This document shows positions 28,526 through 35,782 of a DNA stretch of 64,000 bases, one piece after another. The translations under genes and the position numbers were made by a program. This DNA is from JAMLIN01 sp964476625 (GTDB lineage: Bacteria; Pseudomonadota; Gammaproteobacteria; Burkholderiales; Burkholderiaceae_E), in NCBI GenBank assembly GCA_964476625.1, contig CAYZBJ010000008.1, positions 1 through 64,000 of the forward strand, in the 5' to 3' direction. The notes under the pieces are model-generated. The model did not search any database, was not told the origin of the DNA, and was given only the letters and a program-made list of their open reading frames with translations. Each line of letters begins with the position of its first letter. Position 1 is the first letter of the stretch.

Positions 28526-29500
28526 ATGCAAGCAAGCACTGCAGACGAGCCGGGCAAGGTGGTCCGGCAACAACGGCGCCGGGGACGACTGGCGCGCACC
28601 TGGCGCGGTATCGCCGGCACATTGTGGGCCATGGGCTGGGCCGGGAAGGTCGGCCTGGTCATCCTGCTGGCCATGCTGGTCATGGCAGTCTTCGCCCCAT
28701 GGCTGGCACCCTACGATCCGCACCACCAGGACCTGATGGCGACCTTGCAGGGGCCCTCGGCGCAGCACTGGCTTGGTACCGACAACCTCGGACGGGACTT
28801 GGTGTCGCGCCTGGTCTACGGGGCTCGCATACCGCTGGCGGTCGGCCTGATCGCCGCCTTCGGATCCATGGTCATCGGCGTTTCCATGGGTCTGCTTGCC
28901 GGAATTCGCGGCGGCCTTACGGACGCCGTGATCATGCGGGTGACCGATGCGTTCATCTGCTTCCCGCCGCTAATCCTCATTCTCTCGATCGCCGCGACGC
29001 TCGGAGCGGGAATACACAACATCGTACTGTCCTTCCTGATCTTTGGGTGGACGGGCTTCGCGCGGATCGTCCGGGCCGAGGTTCTTGTGAAGCGAGAACT
29101 GCCGTATGTCGAAGCCGCCCGGTCGATCGGCATGTCGGAATGGCGCGTCGCCCTCGTCCATGTGCTGCCGAACTGCCTCGCACCGATCATCGTCGCGTTT
29201 TCGATCACCATGGGTAGCGCGATCCTGGTCGAGGGCGGTGCTTCATTCCTCGGGCTGGGGGCGCAACCGCCCGCCGCCAGCTGGGGCAGGGAGCTTCAGG
29301 TCGGGTTCACCTATATCGAATCCGTACCGCTGGTTGCGATCGCATCGGGCCTCATGATCTCGCTCGCCGTCGTGGCCTTCAACTTCATCGGCGACGCGCT
29401 TCTCGACGTGCTCGATCCGCGGAGGAAGGGTGTGGGCAGGCGATCACGGACAGGAGCGGGGGATGGCAGTGCCGGAACCGAAAATGCCATCCTCGGATAA
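28526..29500 (+). CDS. ABC transporter permease, DppC/OppC type
   Basis: The second permease of the importer, 324 residues. A hydrophilic N-terminus (about 35 residues) precedes helix one. The signature HWLGTDNLGRDLVSRLVYGAR is diagnostic of DppC/OppC. The EAA coupling loop is near PYVEAARSIGMSEWRVAL. Its last 38 nt overlap the start of the first ATPase gene, so translation is coupled. Confidence 0.93.
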   Translation: MQASTADEPGKVVRQQRRRGRLARTWRGIAGTLWAMGWAGKVGLVILLAMLVMAVFAPWLAPYDPHHQDLMATLQGPSAQHWLGTDNLGRDLVSRLVYGARIPLAVGLIAAFGSMVIGVSMGLLAGIRGGLTDAVIMRVTDAFICFPPLILILSIAATLGAGIHNIVLSFLIFGWTGFARIVRAEVLVKRELPYVEAARSIGMSEWRVALVHVLPNCLAPIIVAFSITMGSAILVEGGASFLGLGAQPPAASWGRELQVGFTYIESVPLVAIASGLMISLAVVAFNFIGDALLDVLDPRRKGVGRRSRTGAGDGSAGTENAILG

Positions 29501-30491
29501 TGCGATGCTGTCCGTGCGGGACCTGCGCGTCCAGTACGAGACCGCCGATGGCACGATCAGTGCGGTCGCCGGTGTCAGTTTCGACGTCGCGGCCGGGGAG
29601 ATCGTCGCCCTGGTGGGCGAGAGCGGCTGTGGCAAGAGCACCGTGGCGCTGGCGATGCTTCGGCTAATCGAGGAGCCGGGCCGCATCGCCGGGGGCAAGA
29701 TCTACCTCGACGGTCGCGACCTGCTCGGGCTCAGCGAGAGGGGCATGCGAAGTGTCCGGGGCAACGAGATGTCGATGGTCTTCCAGGAACCGATGACCAC
29801 CCTCAATCCGGTCCATCGCATCGACCGACAGGTCGGCGAGCCGCTTCGCCTGCACGCGCGCATGGGTGCGCGCGCCGCCGCGAAGGCCAGCGTCGATCTG
29901 CTGCGTTCCGTGCAGATTCCCGCGCCGGAGCGACGCAGCAGGGACTATCCGCACAGCCTGAGCGGAGGCATGCGCCAGCGCGTGGTGATCGCGATGGGCA
30001 TGGCCTGCGCGCCCAAGGTGATCATCGCGGACGAGCCGACCACGGCGCTCGATGTCACAGTGCAGGCGCAGGTGCTGGACCTGCTCAAGTCGCAGGTTCA
30101 GGAGCGCAATCTTGCCATGCTGCTGATCACGCACAACCTCGGCATCGTCGCCCGGTATGCGAGGCGCGTGTATGTCATGTATGCCGGCAGGATCGTCGAA
30201 AGTGCGCCCACCGAGGAGCTGTATGCTTCTCCCCGGCATCCGTATTCGGTGGGCCTGCTGAAGTCGGTGCCGCGGCTCGACCAGGACCTGGATGAACGCC
30301 TGGCGCCAATACCGGGTGCGCCGCCCGATCCCCTCGCCCGAGCCAAGGGTTGCGTATTCTCCCCGCGCTGTCCGCTGGTGATCGACCGTTGCCGCGCTGA
30401 AGAGCCGCCCTTGATAGCGGTGAACGAGCGGCATCGTTCCGCCTGCTGGGTGATGCCCGCGATAGCGGCGACGGAGCCCCGCAATGCTTGA
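29463..30491 (+). CDS. ABC transporter ATP-binding protein, DppD/OppD type
   Basis: A 342-residue ATPase. Walker A is GESGCGKST, Q-loop MVFQEPMT, signature LSGGMRQRV, Walker B VIIADEPTTALD, and H-switch ITHNLG. The C-terminal oligopeptide-importer domain carries the cysteine-rich CVFSPRCPLVIDRC, which in some relatives binds an iron-sulfur cluster. The ATG at 29463 has GGAGCGGGG upstream and begins inside the permease gene. It ends seven nt inside the second ATPase gene. It works as a pair with that ATPase. Confidence 0.92.
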   Translation: MAVPEPKMPSSDNAMLSVRDLRVQYETADGTISAVAGVSFDVAAGEIVALVGESGCGKSTVALAMLRLIEEPGRIAGGKIYLDGRDLLGLSERGMRSVRGNEMSMVFQEPMTTLNPVHRIDRQVGEPLRLHARMGARAAAKASVDLLRSVQIPAPERRSRDYPHSLSGGMRQRVVIAMGMACAPKVIIADEPTTALDVTVQAQVLDLLKSQVQERNLAMLLITHNLGIVARYARRVYVMYAGRIVESAPTEELYASPRHPYSVGLLKSVPRLDQDLDERLAPIPGAPPDPLARAKGCVFSPRCPLVIDRCRAEEPPLIAVNERHRSACWVMPAIAATEPRNA

Positions 30492-31488
30492 GGTCAGGAA
30501 CCTGCGCGTCGAATTCCCCGTCGGAAAGCCCGGCTTCTTCGGGCGGAACCAGCGCTGGATGAAGGCGGTCGACGACGTCAGCTTCTCCATGCCCCGGGGC
30601 AAGACGCTGGGCCTAGTCGGTGAAAGCGGCTGCGGCAAGTCCACGCTGGGGCGTGCGATGCTGCAGTTGATTCCCTCCCGCGGTGGCGAGGTCCGCTTCG
30701 ACGACGTCGACCTCTGCCAGCTCGATTCCACCCAGATCAAGCCATGGCGCCGACGCATGCAGATGGTCTTCCAGGATCCCTACAGCTCGCTCAACCCGCG
30801 CATCACCGTCGGCGGTGCGGTGGCCGAGCCGATGCTGGTCCACCACCTTGGCGACGAAGCCGAGCGCGCCGACGAAGTGCGCAAGCTGTTCGAGCTGGTC
30901 GGGCTATCCCCGAACCTGACTGAGCGCTTTCCGCACGAGTTCAGCGGTGGCCAGCGCCAGCGAATCGGCATTGCCCGGGCGCTGGCGGCGAAGCCGGATT
31001 TCATCGTCTGCGACGAGGCCGTGTCGGCGCTGGACGTTTCGAACCAGGCCCAGATTGTCAATCTGCTTGAGGACTTGCGTGAGCAGCTGGAGCTGACCTA
31101 CCTGTTCATCGCCCACGACCTCGCCGTCGTGAGGCGCATCAGCGACCATGTCGCCGTCATGTACCTGGGGAGCATCGTTGAGTGGACCCGGAAGCGAACC
31201 TTGTTCGAGCGGCCACTGCACCCGTATACGGTCGGCCTGCTATCGGCGGTGCCGTCGCCGAACCCGGCGTTCGAGAAGACGCGTCGCCTCGAGTTGTTGG
31301 GCGGGGATCTGCCAAATCCGCTGGACCGGCCGACGGGGTGCCAGTTCCATCCGCGCTGTCCCCGCGCGCTCCCGATATGCCAGTCCGAGGCGCCAGGGTT
31401 TCGTGAAGTAGAGGATGGCCATTGGGTCGCCTGCCATCTGTATGCAAGGCCGGAATCTGGCAGCGAGGGCGGGGAGGGGCTCCGATGA
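30484..31488 (+). CDS. ABC transporter ATP-binding protein, DppF/OppF type
   Basis: The second ATPase, 334 residues. Walker A GESGCGKST, signature FSGGQRQRI, Walker B FIVCDEAVSALD, and H-loop IAHDLA. It has the DppF-type C-terminal segment with CQFHPRCPRALPIC. The stop codon overlaps the start of the double TetR gene (ATGA), so importer and regulator are made from one transcript. Confidence 0.92.
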   Translation: MLEVRNLRVEFPVGKPGFFGRNQRWMKAVDDVSFSMPRGKTLGLVGESGCGKSTLGRAMLQLIPSRGGEVRFDDVDLCQLDSTQIKPWRRRMQMVFQDPYSSLNPRITVGGAVAEPMLVHHLGDEAERADEVRKLFELVGLSPNLTERFPHEFSGGQRQRIGIARALAAKPDFIVCDEAVSALDVSNQAQIVNLLEDLREQLELTYLFIAHDLAVVRRISDHVAVMYLGSIVEWTRKRTLFERPLHPYTVGLLSAVPSPNPAFEKTRRLELLGGDLPNPLDRPTGCQFHPRCPRALPICQSEAPGFREVEDGHWVACHLYARPESGSEGGEGLR

Positions 31489-32801
31489 CCGCAACCGGTG
31501 CCAGGGCCTCCGCGAAGTTCGAGCACAAGCGCGAGCTGATCCTGGCGAGCGCGGCGCAGCGATTCAATGAACGCGGCGTCAAGGGCGCGACCCTGGCGGA
31601 CGTGGCGATGGGGGTCGAGCTCAGCCTCAAGAGCCTGCGTTACTACTTCAAACGCAAGGACCTCCTCGTCGCCGAGTGCTTCCTCCGGTCGATCGACGCT
31701 TACGCGCGCATTGCCCGGGAGGCCGCCGCCGGAACGACGCCCGAGGAGCGGGTTCGCCTTCTACTGGTCGCCTTCTTCAAGCTGATCGCCGACGTACGCC
31801 TTAAGATCCGGCCACCGTTCGTCCATTTCGGCGACGTCTGGTCGCTCGAGGATCCCAACAGAGCGCCGGTACATGCCGCACTGAGCGACATGTACCGCGA
31901 GGTCCGGGCCTTGCTCATCGTCGAGAACGACGCGCTCGATCGCCGGGCGGTGAACGCGAGGGCGCACATGCTGCTCTCGCAGCTGTTCTGGGCTGTGGTG
32001 TGGGCAAGACGCTACGACGACGACCAACTGCCCCGGGTCGCGCAGCGGATGCACGAGATCCTGATCGGGGGCCTGGCGGCGTCGCCGCGAAGCGTTGCCG
32101 GATCCGGCAATTTGCCGGCAATCGAGACGGGCGGCCCTTCCGCTCATCCCCAGGAAGCGTTCCTCAAGGTCGCGACCGGGCTGATCAACGAGCGTGGCTA
32201 CCGCGGTGCGTCAGTGGAGAAGCTCGCGGCCGAGTTCAAGGTCACGAAGGGATTCTTCTACCACCATCACGCAACAAAGGACGAGCTGATCGTCGAATGC
32301 TTTGAGCGCACCTTCCGGATCATGCGACAGGCTCAGGATTCCGCTTGCGAGCGATCTTCGTCCGGATTGGGCAGGTTGTGGGGCGCGACCACCTCGCTGG
32401 TGCGCTTCCAGCGCTCCGAGGATGCACCATTGTTGCGAACTTCAGCACTGGCCGCCGTACCGGCGGTACTCCGGACGCAGATGACGGGCCGCATGAACAA
32501 CATCACGGATCGGTTCTCGGAATTTCTTTCCGACGGGATGATCGCGGGGGATGTGCGTGTGTGCGATGCCGTCATCGCGGGGCAAATGGTGACGGGAATG
32601 ATCAACGCGGTGGCCGAACTCCACCATTGGGTGCCCGGCGCGGACGGTGATACGACCGTCGATCTCTACGCGCGCCCGTTGTTCACTGGAATTCTCTCCG
32701 GACGAAAGGTCGCACGAAGATCGGCGACGGATCGGGCGGATATCGCCCTTGGGGCGCAACAGGCGGACTCGCCTTCACTTGGAGGCCGTCATGGCCGCTA
32801 G
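31485..32801 (+). CDS. Tandem TetR-family regulator (two TetR units in one chain)
   Basis: A 438-residue protein, about twice a normal TetR. Unit 1 has a helix-turn-helix at about 14-62 (NERGVKGATLADVAMG, LRYYFKRKDLLVAEC) with a helical ligand domain to about 200. A short linker (203-220) leads to unit 2 with another helix-turn-helix at 223-272 (NERGYRGASVEKLAAEF, FFYHHHATKDELIVEC) and a second helical domain. The ATG overlaps the ABC ATPase stop and has GGGGAGGGG upstream. Its end overlaps the dehydrogenase gene by 11 nt. It probably controls this operon in response to the imported compound or its CoA ester. Confidence 0.88.
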   Translation: MTATGARASAKFEHKRELILASAAQRFNERGVKGATLADVAMGVELSLKSLRYYFKRKDLLVAECFLRSIDAYARIAREAAAGTTPEERVRLLLVAFFKLIADVRLKIRPPFVHFGDVWSLEDPNRAPVHAALSDMYREVRALLIVENDALDRRAVNARAHMLLSQLFWAVVWARRYDDDQLPRVAQRMHEILIGGLAASPRSVAGSGNLPAIETGGPSAHPQEAFLKVATGLINERGYRGASVEKLAAEFKVTKGFFYHHHATKDELIVECFERTFRIMRQAQDSACERSSSGLGRLWGATTSLVRFQRSEDAPLLRTSALAAVPAVLRTQMTGRMNNITDRFSEFLSDGMIAGDVRVCDAVIAGQMVTGMINAVAELHHWVPGADGDTTVDLYARPLFTGILSGRKVARRSATDRADIALGAQQADSPSLGGRHGR

Positions 32802-33597
32802 TCTCTCGGGAAAGGTTGCAATCGTCACTGGCGGTAGTTCGGGATTCGGTCGCGCGATAGCGCTCGCGTTTGCGCGCCGGGGCGCAAGCATCGTCGTCGG
32901 CGACATCAGGGAAGACACGCCCGTGGGCAATTTCGACGAGAGCCCGGGGCAGTCGACTGCCGAGCTTGTTGCCGCCGGCGGCGGCGAGGCCTTGTTCGTG
33001 CCTTGCGACGTGTCTCGCCAGGCTGATGTCGTGCAGCTGGTCGGCAGGGCCGTCGAACGGTTCGGGGGCCTCGACATCCTCGTGAACAATGCAGGCGTCT
33101 GGCGTGGAAACGCTCGCATGCACGAGCTGCCCGAGGAAGCCCTGGAGGCATGCTGGAGCGTGCTGGTCAAGGGCACCTGGTTCTGCTCCCAGGAAGCGAT
33201 CAAGACATTCCTCGCGCAGGGCCGTGGCGGGAACATCATCAACATCGTGTCTACCGCGGGCTTACGCGGCCACTCGCGTCAGGCTGCCTACAATGTTGCC
33301 AAGGGCGCTCAAGCCAACCTGACGCGTTGCCTCGCACTCGAGTATGCAGCCGACGGCATCCGCGTGAACGGCATCTGCCCGTCGGTCGTCAAGACGGCAA
33401 TGTCGCGCAAAGGGTACGAGAGCCCCGAGTTCAATGAAGCCGTGCTTTCCCGCTCCGTGCCCCTCGGTCGCTGGGGCGAGGTCAAGGACGTGGCCGACCT
33501 GGCCGTGTTCCTCGCTTGCGGCGAGTCGAGCTTCATCCATGGCGCGCTCATTCCGCTCGATGGCGGGGAGACGCTCGGAGCCGCACGTTCCGCATAG
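32791..33597 (+). CDS. Short-chain dehydrogenase/reductase (SDR)
   Basis: A 268-residue classical SDR: the NAD(P) motif TGGSSGFGRA near residue 14, NNAGV near 97, catalytic serine in NIVSTAG, and YNVAK (Tyr-x3-Lys). The C-terminus PLDGGETLG is usual. D38 in VVGDIRED, after the second strand, suggests NAD rather than NADP. GGAGG precedes the ATG. Its start lies inside the TetR gene. Likely an oxidoreductase acting on the cargo of the importer; substrate unknown. Confidence 0.9.
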   Translation: MAASLSGKVAIVTGGSSGFGRAIALAFARRGASIVVGDIREDTPVGNFDESPGQSTAELVAAGGGEALFVPCDVSRQADVVQLVGRAVERFGGLDILVNNAGVWRGNARMHELPEEALEACWSVLVKGTWFCSQEAIKTFLAQGRGGNIINIVSTAGLRGHSRQAAYNVAKGAQANLTRCLALEYAADGIRVNGICPSVVKTAMSRKGYESPEFNEAVLSRSVPLGRWGEVKDVADLAVFLACGESSFIHGALIPLDGGETLGAARSA

Positions 33598-33741
33598 GGC
33601 GCGCAGCAGCGCGGCAACGCAAGCCTGAGCAACTTCCAGGTAGCCAACGCCATCCCTGCGTGGCCGAGAGCGGCTGCAAGTGGCGCGGGCTCCCGGGGCG
33701 CGGCTCGACCCCGACCTGAACGAAGGGCTGCGCTTACACGC

Positions 33742-34641
33742 CTATGCCGTCCGCTTCAGGTGCCGGTCGAACCAGGAACGGGCGAGATCGTGCACCTGCT
33801 GCCACGCCTTGCCGTAGACATCGTAGTGTGAGATGCCGGGAATCACGACGAGGTTCTTCGGTCCCTTGTGCTGACGGCAGGCACGAATGCCGTGCTGTTC
33901 GTTATCCAGATATTCTTCTTCCTCGGAGAGCACCACCTGGAGCGCCACGTCCGGGCGGGCCCTGATGTCCTCGATCGGGACGTAGTCCGCAAAGCGCGAT
34001 CCGATCGGCGCCCCGCGCAGCCCGCGAAAGTTCTCTGCCGGTGCCGGGTATCCGGCCTCGCCACGCGCGCGGCTCGTGGCGCCGGCACGCGCTTCGGCGG
34101 AATGACCGGTCTCGCGCCCGTAGAGGGTACCGGTGACCTGACTATGCACCGCTTTGACCCGTGGATCGTGGGCGGCGGCATATATGGCGTATCCGCCTCC
34201 CATGCTGCTTCCCCAGACGCCGATGCGATCGGTGTCGCATTGCGGCTCGCCGTGCACCCAGTGCAGTACGTTTAACCAGTCGGTTCCCATGTCGATGGGA
34301 TCGACCACTTCCCGAATCGCGCGCACTTCGGCCGTGAACGTGACGAGCATGGGATCCGGTGCCGGTTTGGTGAGGATGATGCGCGAATCGCTTTCTCCCC
34401 ACCCGCGATAGTCGAACGTGACCACCAGGTACCCGTCCTGCGCGAAAGCCCCGGCATCGCGCCGTAACTGCGCCTGGACGCCTCCCCAGCCATGGGCCAT
34501 CACGATGGTCGGCAGCTTGGCGCCGACCTTCATCGCTGCCGGCGCGAATACTGTGAGCGTAAGGCGCGTGCCTTCGCTGAAGGCGTGCGCCTTCCTGCAG
34601 GTGACGTCGCGGGGAAGGTCGGCAGCATTGGCCGTAGTCAT
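33742..34641 (-). CDS. Alpha/beta hydrolase
   Basis: A 299-residue hydrolase without signal peptide. The oxyanion motif AHGWGG is near residue 49, the nucleophile elbow GVWGSSMGGG near 138, an acid around VVLSEEEE and the histidine in GISHYDVYG near 278. The layout matches FrsA/YcjY-type or dienelactone-hydrolase-like esterases. GGAGAC lies before the ATG. Transcribed towards the SDR operon and divergent from ku. Substrate unknown; it may belong with the catabolic cluster on its left. Confidence 0.82.
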   Translation of the reverse strand: MTTANAADLPRDVTCRKAHAFSEGTRLTLTVFAPAAMKVGAKLPTIVMAHGWGGVQAQLRRDAGAFAQDGYLVVTFDYRGWGESDSRIILTKPAPDPMLVTFTAEVRAIREVVDPIDMGTDWLNVLHWVHGEPQCDTDRIGVWGSSMGGGYAIYAAAHDPRVKAVHSQVTGTLYGRETGHSAEARAGATSRARGEAGYPAPAENFRGLRGAPIGSRFADYVPIEDIRARPDVALQVVLSEEEEYLDNEQHGIRACRQHKGPKNLVVIPGISHYDVYGKAWQQVHDLARSWFDRHLKRTA

Positions 34642-34861
34642 GTTGTCTCCTGTTCCGGGTAGCCGGTTCGCCGATTGTCGAGCGAGAGTATAGCCGCAGG
34701 TGCCCGCTGCCGGTATGTCACATATGAATGTAAATAAAGGCGAATCGTTAAAGTTGAGAGAAGGGGTATGCAAATCGCCAAGCAAAAGCTATACGTTGGT
34801 TGCAACTAAACGGGACCGACTCTTGCTCGGGGATGCATTCCGCAAGCCCCGGAGATGCCCC
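34642..34861. promoter_or_regulatory. A/T-rich divergent region before ku
   Basis: 220 nt between the hydrolase and ku starts. The part from about 34711 to 34815 is markedly A/T-rich against a GC-rich background (for example ATGTAAATAAAGGCG and GTTGCAACTAAAC). It probably holds the ku-ligD promoter, but no pair of -35 and -10 boxes can be named with confidence. Confidence 0.35.
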
Positions 34862-35767
34862 ATGGCAAGGCCCATATGGAGCGGCGCCCTCTCATTCGGG
34901 CTGCTCAATATTCCTGTGTCCCTGATGCCCGGTGAGCGGCGCACCGACCTGAGCTTTCGCATGCTCGACTCACGGGACAAAAAGCCGATCCGGTTCGAGC
35001 GGGTCAATGCCGAAACCGGTGACGAGGTCCCCTGGAAGGAGATCGTCAAGGCCTTCGAATACGACAAGGGCAGCTATGTCGTCATCGAGAAAGAGGATCT
35101 TGCCGCCGCCGCGCCCGAGTCGCACGAATCGGTCGATGTCGAAGCCTTCGTCGATGCCTCCAGCATCAACCTGCGCTTCTTCGAGAAGCCTTACATCCTC
35201 GTCCCGGGCAAGAAGGCCGAGAAGGGCTATGTCCTGTTGCGCGAGACACTCAAGAAGACCGGCAAGATCGGCATTGCACGGGTGGTCGTGCGGACCCGGG
35301 AATACCTCTGCGCCGTGATGCCCGAGGACGACGCCCTGGTTCTCATCCTGCTGCGCTATCCGCAGGAACTCGTCGACCCGGCGGACTACAAGCTGCCCAG
35401 CGGCAAGGCGTCGGAGTACCGCCTCGCGCCCAAGGAGATGGACATGGCCGAGCAGCTCATCGATTCGATGACTTCCGACTGGACGCCCGACAGTTATCAC
35501 GACGAATTCCGGGAACGCCTGCTCGCCGTCATCAACAAGCGCATCAAGTCGGCCGGCGCCACGACGCGTGTCGAGGAGCCCGAGGACCGCGAGGAAGCCG
35601 CCACAAATGTGGTCGACTTCATGTCGCTGCTCGAGAAGAGCCTCGACTCGCGCAAGCGCACGCGCGCGGAGGCCGTCGCGACCAAGTCTCCCGCCAAGTC
35701 CCGCGCGACGGGCACGAGAGCGACCAAGGCGGCGAAGAAGGCGACACCGCGCAAGCGCGCTTCCTGA
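34862..35767 (+). CDS. ku: Non-homologous end-joining protein Ku
   Basis: Binds DNA ends and recruits LigD in bacterial end joining. 301 residues, beginning with the canonical RPIWSGALSFGLLNIPVSL and carrying the Ku core (VPGKKAEKGYVLLRETL, YPQELVD). The C-terminal tail (about 260-301) is rich in Lys, Arg, Ala and Thr, as in Ku proteins with a DNA-binding extension. The ATG at 34862 with GGAGA upstream fits the family; an open frame 54 codons longer runs upstream but lacks Ku similarity. ligD follows 15 nt downstream. Confidence 0.96.
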   Translation: MARPIWSGALSFGLLNIPVSLMPGERRTDLSFRMLDSRDKKPIRFERVNAETGDEVPWKEIVKAFEYDKGSYVVIEKEDLAAAAPESHESVDVEAFVDASSINLRFFEKPYILVPGKKAEKGYVLLRETLKKTGKIGIARVVVRTREYLCAVMPEDDALVLILLRYPQELVDPADYKLPSGKASEYRLAPKEMDMAEQLIDSMTSDWTPDSYHDEFRERLLAVINKRIKSAGATTRVEEPEDREEAATNVVDFMSLLEKSLDSRKRTRAEAVATKSPAKSRATGTRATKAAKKATPRKRAS

Positions 35768-35782
35768 GCCGGGGCCCGCACG

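Noticed and set aside
33598..33741. 144-nt spacer between the SDR and the hydrolase
   Set aside because: No gene, clear hairpin terminator or promoter could be supported there.
34700..34861. In-frame 54-codon extension upstream of ku
   Set aside because: It has no similarity to Ku, crosses the A/T-rich promoter region, and the ATG at 34862 has a good ribosome-binding site and matches the family start.
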